Shown here: in pieces, positions 19,001-27,547 of the stretch | Layout of the letters: every line of letters starts with the position of its first letter | Position numbering within the stretch: the stretch's first letter is position 1 | Source of the DNA: Alkalimonas cellulosilytica | Lineage (GTDB): Bacteria > Pseudomonadota > Gammaproteobacteria > Enterobacterales > Alteromonadaceae | Length of the DNA: 64,000 nucleotides | Direction of reading: 5' to 3' | Assembly: GCF_036325985.1 (NCBI RefSeq) | Contig: NZ_JAUHLI010000015.1 | Coordinates: forward strand, 31,418 to 95,417 | Translations under genes and position numbers: made by a program | The notes under the pieces: model-generated | Database searches by the model: none | What the model saw: only the letters and a program-made list of their open reading frames with translations | Told to the model about the DNA's origin: nothing

Positions 19001-19250
19001 CCGGGCAGCTGCAGCGTGCTTGCAGTTGCCAGTCGCGGCCCTGACGAAGCAGTCGGATGGTTTGGCGGTAGGGGATCAGCGAATTGCCCCAGACCTGGGC
19101 ATCAATCCGGCTGAAGTCATCGGCTACGTCCAGCCTAAATACCTTGTTTTGCTCCAGATAGGGCTGCGCACGCTGATAGATGGCGGCACCATAACGCAGT
19201 TTGAGTTCGTAATCCGACAGTGGAAACAGCTGTGTCTGGAGATCGGGCAT
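16071..19250 (-). CDS. SNF2-family DNA helicase/translocase with SWIM zinc finger
   Basis: A very large protein (1059 residues from the ATG at 19250; an in-frame GTG at 19265 adds five). A SWIM zinc finger (CSCPVAVNCKH) lies near residues 80-92. The middle is Gln-rich and of unknown fold. The C-terminal half is a complete SNF2 motor: DDMGLGKT, the DEAQ box in VLDEAQQIKN, SGTPLENHLGELKSLFDF, then the second lobe with IIFSQFTSML, LKAGGTGLNLTAAD and QATDRAHRIGQ. This is the HepA-like SNF2 group of bacteria, translocases on duplex DNA whose cellular role is generally unclear. It stands alone on its strand, head-on to trxC. Confidence 0.88.
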   Translation of the reverse strand: MPDLQTQLFPLSDYELKLRYGAAIYQRAQPYLEQNKVFRLDVADDFSRIDAQVWGNSLIPYRQTIRLLRQGRDWQLQARCSCPVAVNCKHTLAVLLKVIQLQQQQHQQQQDKVQLWLNSLQQLEQQPVELEYKDRVLFLLDLTEQGLSVSPRRARRLKKGGFGQGSLLSEHDYRQGYIPHWGCSEDFRLLGLISSQNRFGQMLLKERWGALALQSMLQSGRCFWQKVQQEVKPGPGRQLKLSWQQQDEHHLLQLTLEGLPNWRLIDTTPPMYLDESRFEMGPIHTRLSGEQLQHLLNIPKVPEAELAQLWLGMQQALPTEQLPPPADIQIESIQQAPQAVLKLGMQQKGRRNLPVAELCFRYGPVELAAMAVDAPKLHHHCQGQQHFAIERQPEQEQAAIEQLQDSQLYPEHAHHGAVRYFSVVDDSPVAWLEWLERDKPWLQQQGWTIQQSADFDLGIIEADTEFEVHSDHPGWFQLDMHVQLGDERLPMLPLVQQWLQQHGEPEPDSILWLPLPDGRTLKLPANQLQPLFSTLQEFLQQGSDASSLRLPSYRSALLQQLPEQQLSFHQASDIRALSQKLQNFQGIESITVPAGLAAELRPYQQQGLNWLVFLQRYGFGGILADDMGLGKTLQTLAFLLQQKQQSRLQALVICPTSLIGNWQQEAERFTPELNVQVIHGQQRGKALQQLAEAELIITTYPLMARDLKYYQQHQFSHIVLDEAQQIKNSRSQTTAAIRKLQGHFRLCLSGTPLENHLGELKSLFDFALPGLLGSDAFFRKQFRRPIEREQHPQRGLELQQRVAPFLLRRTKSEVMSELPEKIEIDQYLAMEADQRQLYDSIRLSMESHIRQLFAEKGLAKSQIEFLDALLKLRQACCDARLVKLASAQKVQSSAKLDWLTQNVPEMIEEGRKIIIFSQFTSMLALIEEVMQQQAIPYAKLTGQTKKRQQQIDSFQQGDVPLFLISLKAGGTGLNLTAADTVIHYDPWWNPAVMQQATDRAHRIGQDKKVFVYKLIAKDTVEQKIQLLQQQKQALADSLFSGSQQGVWQGSADELLQLFS

Positions 19251-19391
19251 GAAACAAGGGTCCACGAATTTTTTGCAAACGACTATTGTAACGGTTTTGC
19301 GTTGATTTCCCCAGCGCTTTAGCGGTTATTGCCACCAAAGTTGAGTTGCATCATCTATTGCACTGAAAAGCACTGTTGCCAGCAAAACAGG

Positions 19392-20702
19392 TTAGCCCAG
19401 CACAGGCCAGTCGGCAGCATCGACACTGTCCAGCGCCAGTACACGGCTATCGCCCTGCCATTGTCGGATGTAACTGCCCTCCGGATCGTACTGTTGCTGC
19501 TGTTTTTCCAGATTGAACTGGCGATGGCCTCGAGGATCGGCACCAACCCCGGCCAAATATTGCCAGTTGCCCCAGTTGATGGCGACATCGTAATCGATCA
19601 GTTGCTGCTCGAACCAGGCAGCGCCATAGCGCCAGTCCAGTTGCAGCTCGTGCACAAAGCAACTGGCGACCAGCTGACGGCCCCGGTTGGAAAGGTAGCC
19701 GGTTTGCTTCAGTTGGCGCATGCAGGCATTGACCAGCGGGTAAGGGGTGGTGCCTTCGCACCAGGCGCGAAAGCGTTGCGGGTAAAAGCTGGTCAGCGGC
19801 GCACTTTGTTTAATGCCCTGGCGAAGAAACAAGGCTTTGCCATGACGGTGGCTGTACCAATGAAAATACTCGCGCCACAGCAGTTCAAAGTAGATCCAGT
19901 AACTGGAGTCGTTGCGGCCATGCCGTGCTTCATAGCCATGCAGGGCTGCGACCACCTGGCGGGCAGACACACAACCGGCCGCCAGCCAGGGAGAAAACTT
20001 GGTAGAATTATCAAAGCCATCCAGCGCATTGCGCACTTCCTTATAAAAACCGGGCAGGGTGCTGTTAAAGTAGCGCTTTAGATGCTGTTGACCACTGTAT
20101 TCGCCACCAGAGAATAATGAGCTAAGCCAGCTTGGGTAGCCAGGCAATGGTTCACTCTGCACGCCTGTAGGCGCAGGCGGAATGTGCTGTGGCGCTGCTA
20201 TGGCTGCAGCCAGAGGCAACTGCTCAACCTGCTTACGAAATTGACTAAAGCTAGCGGGTAGCTCTGTCAACGCAAAGGGTAATTGCTGTTCGGTAAACAG
20301 TGTATTGCTGTCCGGGTTTTGAAAGCTAAGATAAGGAAAGCGCTGCTGCAGTTGCTGCCATTGTCGTGCTTCGTAATAGCCGGGCTGACGGCTTTGGTAA
20401 ATGGCATCGATTTTGTATTGGCTGATCAGCTGGCTGATGGCTTCAACCGGTGACTGGAATCGCAGCACTAACTGCTGCTTATGGGGTTGCAGCTGATGGT
20501 TGATCTCTTGCAGGCTATCCAATACAAAGCGCCAGCGCTGCATGCCCATACGTTTGCTGGTATAGCGGCCGGGGCTGAACCAGCCAGGCTCGGCGCAGTA
20601 CAGCAGAATTAACTGCTCGCACTCGGCGCAGGCCTGTGTCAGCGCCGGTTGATCGCTCAGTCGTAAATCCTGTTGAAACCAAAATAATCCCAGCCGATGC
20701 AT
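19392..20702 (-). CDS. DASH-type cryptochrome/photolyase
   Basis: This 436-residue flavoprotein belongs to the cryptochrome/photolyase family: an N-terminal antenna (alpha/beta) domain, GLFWFQQDLRLSDQPAL, and a C-terminal FAD-binding helical domain with TKFSPWLAAGCVSARQV, ELLWREYFHW and NRGRQLVASCF. The C-terminal signatures GADPRGHRQFN, KQQQQYDPEGSYI and RQW are those of the DASH subgroup, enzymes that repair cyclobutane dimers mainly in single-stranded DNA and may sense blue light. The start at 20702 faces the outer-membrane gene at 20831, so both may share a regulatory gap. Confidence 0.93.
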   Translation of the reverse strand: MHRLGLFWFQQDLRLSDQPALTQACAECEQLILLYCAEPGWFSPGRYTSKRMGMQRWRFVLDSLQEINHQLQPHKQQLVLRFQSPVEAISQLISQYKIDAIYQSRQPGYYEARQWQQLQQRFPYLSFQNPDSNTLFTEQQLPFALTELPASFSQFRKQVEQLPLAAAIAAPQHIPPAPTGVQSEPLPGYPSWLSSLFSGGEYSGQQHLKRYFNSTLPGFYKEVRNALDGFDNSTKFSPWLAAGCVSARQVVAALHGYEARHGRNDSSYWIYFELLWREYFHWYSHRHGKALFLRQGIKQSAPLTSFYPQRFRAWCEGTTPYPLVNACMRQLKQTGYLSNRGRQLVASCFVHELQLDWRYGAAWFEQQLIDYDVAINWGNWQYLAGVGADPRGHRQFNLEKQQQQYDPEGSYIRQWQGDSRVLALDSVDAADWPVLG

Positions 20703-20830
20703 GCACGCCTCCTGTATCTCTGAGCACAGATTACGTTCAGATCATGCTATCAGACCAGTCAGCCATCGCTTCGCTGCGGCTTGCTATGCTAGGCTGTAAA
20801 GGATCTTCATTTTTGCAAAAGGATACATGC

Positions 20831-22042
20831 ATGCGACGTCCATTGCTGGCTTTCACGACCTTTTTTGTTAGCAGCTCCGTGCTGGCTTATGGTTGGGGCG
20901 GACCCGAGCCATTTCGGCTGGAACGATTGGATGGCCGTACCTTTGTGCTGACGGAAGAAAGCTTTTTGCACCGAGCCAGTTTTCAGCCGCTGCCGGTGGT
21001 GAAGATGCAGGACATTTGGTCTGAAGACGGCTGGTATGGCACTGCCGGCAGTACCCGGAGCCGCGAGTTTTTTGTGCAATCGCATCTGCAAAAGCGGGTG
21101 CAATTCGATGTCCCTATGTTTGTCGGGGTGCGTTTTCGTCGCGATGAAGATTTAGATGGTCGCTTTGATCGCACCTTATTCGGCAGTGGCTATACCAATG
21201 CCGATGGCAGTGTGGAGTTAGGGATCTGGGGTGATGTGCGTGGTGGTAAGGATGAAATCGATCTGCAGCTGGAAGCTTTTTGGCAACCGACAGATCGGCA
21301 GTGGTGGCGCTTGACCCTGGTGTCGCCGGATGCGATGTACAACAGCAAAACCTACGACAGCAGCTTTTATCAGCAGAAGCCTTTAACCGTGCATCTGGCA
21401 GCCGGTAGCATCTTTGCTGCTGGCCAGCAGCTGTATGGCTTTACCAATCTGAACCGGCAAATGGAATACCATCAGCCGGATCTGGCGCAGCAATGGACCG
21501 ACAAACAGTACTCGGCGGGCCTGGGCTGGTTGTATCCTGTGAGCAGCAGTTGGCAACTTGGGCTGCAGACACAGGGGCTTTATGGTCTGCGGCAACAGTG
21601 GCAGGGCGATGCACTGGCATTTGAGCTACGGCGGCAATTTAGTGACACCAGTCTGGAGCTGCAATCGAGCCGTGCTCAGCCGGTGGATTATTGGGGTGGT
21701 CTGCGCTATCTGACTCTGCGTGAGCGCGATCAAACCCAGCTAACCGGGCAGGCACTGTTAGAGCACCGGAATGAATGGACCCTCTACGCCGGCATGGCCT
21801 GGCACTGGCGTCCCTGGATCCGTCTCAAGCCAGCTCTGATGCTAAGCTATGCCGATATCCAGGGTGCCCGGCCGGATGATGACGAGCCACTCGACTTTAG
21901 CGGTATTCTGGCCAAGCTGGTGCCGGTGGTCGAACTGCATTTGCATCAGCAAAGTGGTGCTATGATCCGGATAAACCCAACCATCGAGCTGCACAATCTG
22001 TCGTTTGGTGGTGGCAATGTACAGGTGCATATTCCGTTTTAA
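20831..22042 (+). CDS. Predicted outer-membrane beta-barrel protein of unknown function
   Basis: The frame opens earlier (20636), but AAGGA precedes the ATG at 20831, which begins a clear signal peptide (MRRPLLAFTTFFVSSSVLA, cleavage near residue 19). The 403-residue product has alternating short hydrophobic and aromatic strands through its second half and ends in Phe (VQVHIPF), the usual C-terminal signal of BAM-assembled barrels. Near residue 100 the segment DEDLDGRFD fits a DxDxDG calcium-binding loop. No family is recognised with confidence. It is divergent from the cryptochrome gene and 95 bases before the CorA-like gene on the same strand. Confidence 0.7.
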   Translation: MRRPLLAFTTFFVSSSVLAYGWGGPEPFRLERLDGRTFVLTEESFLHRASFQPLPVVKMQDIWSEDGWYGTAGSTRSREFFVQSHLQKRVQFDVPMFVGVRFRRDEDLDGRFDRTLFGSGYTNADGSVELGIWGDVRGGKDEIDLQLEAFWQPTDRQWWRLTLVSPDAMYNSKTYDSSFYQQKPLTVHLAAGSIFAAGQQLYGFTNLNRQMEYHQPDLAQQWTDKQYSAGLGWLYPVSSSWQLGLQTQGLYGLRQQWQGDALAFELRRQFSDTSLELQSSRAQPVDYWGGLRYLTLRERDQTQLTGQALLEHRNEWTLYAGMAWHWRPWIRLKPALMLSYADIQGARPDDDEPLDFSGILAKLVPVVELHLHQQSGAMIRINPTIELHNLSFGGGNVQVHIPF

Positions 22043-22137
22043 TGGCTGCATACTGATACCCGGTTATCCAAACCGGGGTTGCTTGTAAGATAGCGTTGCT
22101 CAACATGCAGCTGGTATTTTGGAAAAGGATTCGTGTA

Positions 22138-23199
22138 ATGGCAGGCAGACTGGTTCGTAAAAAAGGCAAAAAAGCAGGTTCTGCACCCGGGACTCTGGTG
22201 TATACCGGTAACGCATCCAGTCAGGATGTCTGTTGGCAACTGGTGCAATATAACAGCAATCGGTTGCAGGACGATACCCTGACAGATCTTCAGCAACTCC
22301 CGTCACCACCTGTTGGTATGGTGCGTTGGTTGAATCTATGTGGCTTATCGGGCATTGCGCCAGTAGAGCAGCTGGGAAAACAGTTCGACCTGCATCCGCT
22401 GGTGCTGGAAGATATGCTCAATACCGACCACAGACCAAAGGTTGAAGCGCATCCTGACTATCTATTTATTGTCTTTAAAATGCTGCATTTTCATCCGGAT
22501 AACCGCGAAATCCGCGCCGAACAAATCAGTCTGGTTCTGTTTGATAACACAGTGATTAGTTTGCAGGAGAGGCCGGGGAATGTATTTGAAGGGGTATTGC
22601 AGCGACTGCAGGCCGGTCGGCGTTTGCGGGGGTTTGGCGCCGATTACCTGGCTTATGCGTTGCTGGACTCGGTCGTGGATCATTATTTTGTTCTGCTTGA
22701 GCAGTGCGGTGATCATATAGAGCAACTGGAAAATGAGCTAATGACAGCTCCCTCCACCGTTGTGTTGGCTAAAATTCACCACTTTAAACGTGAAATGCTG
22801 ATGCTGCGCAAAGCGGTTTGGCCACTGCGGGAGTTACTCAGCAGCCTGCTGCGCGATGAGTATGCACTGATTAAGCCAGAAACCCGTATTTTCCTGCGTG
22901 ATGTCTACGACCACTGCGTGCATATCATCGATACCATGGAAACGTTGCGTGATGTACTGGGCGGTTTGCTGGATCTGTACCTGACCAGCGTCAGCAACCG
23001 CACCAATGAAGTGATGAAAGTTCTGACCATGATGGCCAGCATCTTTATTCCTCTGACGTTTATAGCCGGCATTTACGGCATGAACTTTGAAATCATGCCA
23101 GAGCTCAGCTGGCAATATGGCTATGGCCTCACCCTGGGGATGATGGCCGCCATCGCCGGCGGCCTGCTGTGGTATTTCCGTAGAAAAGGGTGGTGGTAG
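22138..23199 (+). CDS. corA: CorA-family divalent cation transporter
   Basis: A 353-residue CorA-type channel for Mg2+ (or Co2+/Ni2+). A large cytoplasmic domain with coiled-coil helices precedes two C-terminal membrane helices. The selectivity motif GMN is present in GIYGMNFEIMPEL between them, and the tail is basic (RRKGWW). The ATG at 22138 has AAGGA eight bases upstream and is preferred over a TTG at 22096. It belongs to the general CorA group rather than being a close match to E. coli CorA, so the metal is uncertain. Confidence 0.9.
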   Translation: MAGRLVRKKGKKAGSAPGTLVYTGNASSQDVCWQLVQYNSNRLQDDTLTDLQQLPSPPVGMVRWLNLCGLSGIAPVEQLGKQFDLHPLVLEDMLNTDHRPKVEAHPDYLFIVFKMLHFHPDNREIRAEQISLVLFDNTVISLQERPGNVFEGVLQRLQAGRRLRGFGADYLAYALLDSVVDHYFVLLEQCGDHIEQLENELMTAPSTVVLAKIHHFKREMLMLRKAVWPLRELLSSLLRDEYALIKPETRIFLRDVYDHCVHIIDTMETLRDVLGGLLDLYLTSVSNRTNEVMKVLTMMASIFIPLTFIAGIYGMNFEIMPELSWQYGYGLTLGMMAAIAGGLLWYFRRKGWW

Positions 23200-23226
23200 G
23201 TACACAAAGTATAGGTATCTAGCTGT

Positions 23227-23778
23227 TTAGGTTTTCGGATTTTCAAGCTGAGTGATCATACTTTCAATCTGATCTAGCTTGTCATTCGATACCACGGCTT
23301 GTTGAGTTTTGAGATGGCTATTTGCTTTTTTTAAGTATTGCTTTTAGGGCGGCAATATTGGCTTGTGCACCTTCGGCTTCTTTTAAACGGCGGCGCTGCG
23401 TCTCAAAGCGATTAAACTCCAATTTCGCCTTGTCATCTGCGTCTTTTTTGGAAATTTTCCCAGCACCACTTAAAACATCCCGATCATTAAAACTCAAGAA
23501 CTGGTCAAGCTTATCGGCCCAGTCTTTTGGCGAGTACCTTCCAATCGAACTATCCGGAATTTCCGGATGGTTGCGTTTTGTACGAGCTCACCTTCGTTGA
23601 AGATATTGATTAAATGCTCGTTAATTGTACGAACATCTTTATCATAAAGCTCTGCCATAGCAGCCTGAGAAAGCCACAACGTCTCAGACTCAAAACGACA
23701 CTCAACACGAGTTTGACCGTCTGCACTGGTGAAAAGAACAAACTCTCCATGCGGAGCTTGCGGGATCTTATCTGTCAT
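23227..23778 (-). pseudogene. Decayed rhuM-like gene
   Basis: From the ATG at 23778 the frame encodes the N terminus of a RhuM (virulence/Fic-associated) protein: LWLSQAAMAELYDKDVRTIN, then NEGELVQNATIRKF, to about residue 82. It then leaves frame and stops at 23494. The family's C-terminal part resumes in another frame (DWADKLDQFLSFNDRDVL, then KEAEG...), so roughly the middle half of the protein, about 170 residues, has been lost. A second lesion, an A7 run at about 23327, produces a stop at 23318; one base fewer would read on to 23227. RhuM genes usually travel in pathogenicity or defence islands, so this is probably a relic of a former insertion between corA and mnmE. Confidence 0.8.
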
Positions 23779-23860
23779 TCAATCAACCTTTGTGCGTTAT
23801 TGAGAAGCGCCATTTTAATTTATAGTTGCAATATGATTTGTGCAAACAGTAATGGATAAT

Positions 23861-25225
23861 TTACTTTCCGATACAGAAACTGGAAAAAATTCGCCCCAAT
23901 AAATCATCGGAGCTGAATTCGCCGGTGATTTCATTCAGGTGTTGCTGGGTTAAGCGCAGCTCTTCGGCCAGGATCTCACCGGCAATAAAACTGTGCAGTT
24001 GCTCCTGACCCGTTAACAGGTGCTCGTGGGCGCGCTGCAGTGCATCCAGGTGGCGGCGGCGGGCCAAAAAGCTGCCTTCCGTAGTACCTTCAAAGCCCAT
24101 GCATTGCTTTAAATGCTCCCGCAGTGCCTCGATACCGGCACCGGTTTTGGCCGATAACCGAAAGACCGGCACGGCCTGGTTCAGCTCGGCTTGCATCGGC
24201 TCGCCGGTTAGGTCAGCTTTGTTGCGAATGACGGTGATGCCCAGTTTGGCTGGCAGCCGGTCGATAAAATCCGGCCAGATGGCATGGGGGTCGGTCGCTG
24301 CTGTGGTGGTGCCATCCACCATAAAGAGCACCCGGTCGGCTTGTTCGATTTCCTGCCAGGCGCGCTCAATGCCAATTTGCTCCACCTGATCGCTGGCTTC
24401 TCGCAGGCCAGCGGTATCGATGATATGCAGTGGCATGCCATCAATATGAATGTGTTCACGCAACACATCCCGGGTGGTGCCGGCAATATCGGTGACAATG
24501 GCGGCTTCACGGCCGGCCAAAGCGTTCAGCAGGCTGGATTTACCGGCATTGGGCCGCCCGGCAATGACCACCCGCATGCCTTCACGCAGAATACTGCCCT
24601 GGTTGGCTTCACGGCGTATTATCGCCAAGTCATCAATGATGTCCGCTAAATCGGTGGCCACTTTGCCATCGGATAGAAAATCGATTTCTTCATCCGGGAA
24701 ATCAATGGCAGCTTCGACATAGATCCGCAGATGAATGACTTTTTCTACCAGCGCATGAATACGGGCAGAGAATTCGCCCTGTAAGGAGTGCATGGCTGAG
24801 CGGGCTGCCTGCTCGGAGCTGGCATCAATCAAGTCGGCGATGGCCTCGGCCTGCGCCAGATCCAGTTTGTCGTTTAAAAAGGCGCGCTCACTGAATTCGC
24901 CTGGCCGTGCAATGCGGACCTGGGGCAGGGCAATGACACGACGTAGCAGCATATCCAGCAGTACCGGGCCACCATGGCCTTGCAGCTCCAGCACATCCTC
25001 ACCGGTAAAGGAGTTTGGCCCGGGGAAATACAATGCGATGCCCTGATCCAGCACCGAACCTTCGCTGTCCAGAAATGGCAGGTAATCGGCATGACGGGCT
25101 CTCGGGACTTTGCCAAGCACTGCCTGGGCCACCTGGCTGGTCGCCGGGCCGGAAATACGGATAATGCCTACCCCGGCACGTCCGGTGGCGGTGGCAATAG
25201 CGGCTATGGTATCGGTGCTGTACAT
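23861..25225 (-). CDS. mnmE: tRNA modification GTPase MnmE
   Basis: MnmE (TrmE), 454 residues, works with MnmG to modify U34. An N-terminal folate-binding domain (TIAAIATATGRAGVGIIRISG) and a helical domain surround a G domain with GRPNAGKSSLLNAL, DIAGTTRD and DTAGLR. It ends in the family's C-terminal FCIGK with the catalytic Cys. It lies downstream of yidC, beyond a terminator hairpin, so part of its expression may come from its own promoter. Confidence 0.97.
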   Translation of the reverse strand: MYSTDTIAAIATATGRAGVGIIRISGPATSQVAQAVLGKVPRARHADYLPFLDSEGSVLDQGIALYFPGPNSFTGEDVLELQGHGGPVLLDMLLRRVIALPQVRIARPGEFSERAFLNDKLDLAQAEAIADLIDASSEQAARSAMHSLQGEFSARIHALVEKVIHLRIYVEAAIDFPDEEIDFLSDGKVATDLADIIDDLAIIRREANQGSILREGMRVVIAGRPNAGKSSLLNALAGREAAIVTDIAGTTRDVLREHIHIDGMPLHIIDTAGLREASDQVEQIGIERAWQEIEQADRVLFMVDGTTTAATDPHAIWPDFIDRLPAKLGITVIRNKADLTGEPMQAELNQAVPVFRLSAKTGAGIEALREHLKQCMGFEGTTEGSFLARRRHLDALQRAHEHLLTGQEQLHSFIAGEILAEELRLTQQHLNEITGEFSSDDLLGRIFSSFCIGK

Positions 25226-25250
25226 GCTGAGTGTCCTCGCTGGGGATTAT

Positions 25251-25280
25251 AAAAAAAGCCTGTGAATCACAGGCTTTTTT
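25251..25280 (-). terminator. Rho-independent terminator between yidC and mnmE
   Basis: AAAAAAAGCCTGTG and CACAGGCTTTTTT flank a two-base loop (AT). It lies 14 bases past the yidC stop and before mnmE. Confidence 0.85.
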
Positions 25281-25294
25281 CTGCAGAGCTAGGC

Positions 25295-26950
25295 TTATGC
25301 CTTCCGGCTATGCAGGCCTTTTTTCTCCATGCCCCGGTAAATATAGAGCATTTGGGCGAGGGAGATCAGGTTACTGACCAGCCAGTACAGTACCAGGCCG
25401 CTTGGGAACCAGATAAAGAACACCGAGAAAGCAACCGGCATCCACATCATCAGTTTGCGCTGCATTGGGTCGGTGACGGTCATTGGCGTTAGTTTTTGCA
25501 TCATAAACATGCTGGCACCGAACAAGACCGGCAGGATAAACCATGGGTCTGGCGCCGACAGATCCTGCAGCCACAGCATAAAGGGTGCATGGCGCAGCTC
25601 GACACTTTCGACAAAGACCCAGTACAGCGCCAGGAAGATTGGCATTTGCAGCAGCAGAGGTAAGCAGCCGCCCATTGGGTTAACTTTTTCTTTGCGATAC
25701 AGCTCCATCATGGCCGGGCCAAGCTTCTGACGGTCATCTTTATAACGGGCCTGCAGATCCTCAATTTTCGGTTTGAGGTTGCGCATCTTGGCCATCGACT
25801 CGTACTGGATCTTGGTCAGTGGGTACATCACCCCTTTAACAACGATGGTGATCAGGATGATGGCCACACCCCAGTTGCCGACAAAGCCCTGAATCAAGGT
25901 TAGCAACCAAAACAGCGGCTGAGAAATAAACCACAGGAAACCATAGTCGACGGTTAAATCCAGCCCATTGGCCAGCTCTGCCAGATTGTCCTGAACTTTT
26001 GGACCGGCGTAGAAGGTGGTTGCAATAACCGTTTGCTCTCCGGGTTGCAGTTGCAACATTGGACCAGATGCACCGATAATGCCTTGTCCCTGATGATAAC
26101 GGCTGTAAATTAGATTATCGACCTGTTGATTAGGCACCCAAGCAGCCACAAAGTAATGCTCCAGCATGGCAGCCCAGCCGCCCTGGGTAGGGATCGACAG
26201 GTTGCTCTTTTGCATGTCTTTGAAGTTGTACTTCTTGTAGCGATCGGAGTCAGTGCCATAGGCTGCTCCGCGGTAAATTGGCATAAAGAAGCTGCTGTCT
26301 TTGCCACCATCGATGGTTTGACGTAAATGCTGGTAGTTTTGTACCACCCGTACTTCATCACTGGCATTGCTGATGTGGTATTCGACACTCACATCGTACT
26401 GACCTGGGCGGAAAATAAAGCGCTTTTCAATCTGCAAACCCTGGTACTCGTAATGCAGCGGCACCACAAGCTCTTGTTGATCCGCCGACAGAGTGAAGCT
26501 GAGTTGACTGCTTTGATACAATGGCCGGTTGCCGCGACGTGCATCAGGCCCATGCTGGCCAATCAGACCAGACTCGGCAATGTAGTTGAAGCCTGTTTGA
26601 CGGCGCATCATTACATACGGGGTCTGGCTGTCTTTGGTTAGCTCGTACTCAGAAAGCTTCAGGCCAACAATATCACCACCACGGGTGCTGATTTCTACCT
26701 GCAGCACATCGGTTTCAACCCGCACAATTTGCTCATGCTGGCTGCTGACCGGGCCGGTTGCAGGCGTTGTTGCAACTGGTTGAGTGCCAAACTCATCGGC
26801 AGAGAGCTGCAGCTCGCCGGAACTATCCAGCTGCTCAGCCTGCGGCTGGCTGACGACAGGCTCAGGTCCATAGTCTTTGTGCCATTGTTGCCATAGCAAA
26901 AAACTGACGAAAGCGAGCGCGATGATTAAAATACTACGTTGCGAGTCCAT
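25295..26950 (-). CDS. yidC: Membrane protein insertase YidC
   Basis: A 551-residue inner-membrane insertase. It has an N-terminal membrane segment (about 5-20), a large periplasmic domain (roughly 40-340), and the conserved core of five helices starting near WFISQPLFWLLTLI. A conserved motif is MGGCLPLLLQMPIFLALYW. The C-terminal helix ends SLAQMLYIYRGMEKKGL. It follows yidD by three bases in the rpmH-rnpA-yidD-yidC cluster. Confidence 0.97.
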   Translation of the reverse strand: MDSQRSILIIALAFVSFLLWQQWHKDYGPEPVVSQPQAEQLDSSGELQLSADEFGTQPVATTPATGPVSSQHEQIVRVETDVLQVEISTRGGDIVGLKLSEYELTKDSQTPYVMMRRQTGFNYIAESGLIGQHGPDARRGNRPLYQSSQLSFTLSADQQELVVPLHYEYQGLQIEKRFIFRPGQYDVSVEYHISNASDEVRVVQNYQHLRQTIDGGKDSSFFMPIYRGAAYGTDSDRYKKYNFKDMQKSNLSIPTQGGWAAMLEHYFVAAWVPNQQVDNLIYSRYHQGQGIIGASGPMLQLQPGEQTVIATTFYAGPKVQDNLAELANGLDLTVDYGFLWFISQPLFWLLTLIQGFVGNWGVAIILITIVVKGVMYPLTKIQYESMAKMRNLKPKIEDLQARYKDDRQKLGPAMMELYRKEKVNPMGGCLPLLLQMPIFLALYWVFVESVELRHAPFMLWLQDLSAPDPWFILPVLFGASMFMMQKLTPMTVTDPMQRKLMMWMPVAFSVFFIWFPSGLVLYWLVSNLISLAQMLYIYRGMEKKGLHSRKA

Positions 26951-26953
26951 AGG

Positions 26954-27205
26954 TTAGCTTTTCTCATTGTGCTTTTCAGGAACGGGATCGTGACCCCCTG
27001 GGTGTAAGGGGTGACATTTTAATAGACGTTTCGCTGCTAACCAAGTCCCTTTGAGCACCCCAAAGCGGGTGATGGCCTCAATGGCATAATGGGAGCAACT
27101 GGGATGAAACCGACAACTGGGCCCAAACAGCGGACTGATCAGCCTTTGATAGCCGTGTAGCAAGGCCAAAGCTAGACGCTGTAATGGCGACAGATTTTGT
27201 TCCAT
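26954..27205 (-). CDS. yidD: Membrane protein insertion efficiency factor YidD
   Basis: An 83-residue YidD protein with an amphipathic start and the motif YQRLISPLFGPSCRFHPSCSHY, with conserved cysteines and HPSC. It ends KCHPLHPGGHDPVP. It overlaps the end of rnpA by 34 bases, as in E. coli, and supports YidC-dependent insertion. Confidence 0.95.
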   Translation of the reverse strand: MEQNLSPLQRLALALLHGYQRLISPLFGPSCRFHPSCSHYAIEAITRFGVLKGTWLAAKRLLKCHPLHPGGHDPVPEKHNEKS

Positions 27206-27528
27206 AACCGCTCCAGTTGCTTGCTGAGTTCTTGGTTCTCAGTGTCTGAGATCGGGCCTTTTACCATCACCACCAGATCAATGGCGGGTAGTCGGTGTTG
27301 TTGCAAACGGAAATTTTCCCGGATGCAGCGTTTGATACGATTGCGATCCACGGCTAATTTAGCACGTTTTTTAGCAATAATCAGACCTAACCTTGGATGA
27401 TCCAGGTTATTGTTGCTGCAAAGGATGGTAAAGAGAGGAGAACCAGCGCGAAATGGCTGTTGAAACACGGCATTAAATTCGCCAGGAGTTAGCAGACGTA
27501 ACTCCCTGCCGAATTTAAAATTTTGCAC
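27172..27528 (-). CDS. rnpA: Ribonuclease P protein component
   Basis: The 118-residue protein subunit of RNase P, which assists the catalytic RNA in 5' tRNA processing. It opens with FGRELRLLTPGEF and contains the RNR motif in KRAKLAVDRNRIKRCIRENFR. Translation starts at GTG (27528), as it does in E. coli. The gap to rpmH is 19 bases. Confidence 0.95.
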   Translation of the reverse strand: MQNFKFGRELRLLTPGEFNAVFQQPFRAGSPLFTILCSNNNLDHPRLGLIIAKKRAKLAVDRNRIKRCIRENFRLQQHRLPAIDLVVMVKGPISDTENQELSKQLERLWNKICRHYSV

Positions 27529-27547
27529 GTAGCACTTAGCTGTCGGG

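Noticed and set aside
20636..20830. N-terminal extension of the outer-membrane protein frame
   Set aside because: It overlaps the divergent cryptochrome start, and the ATG at 20831 has a good ribosome site and opens a signal peptide.
23322..23600. Plus-strand open frame opposite the rhuM relic
   Set aside because: It is antisense to clearly rhuM-like coding sequence and has no family match or ribosome site.
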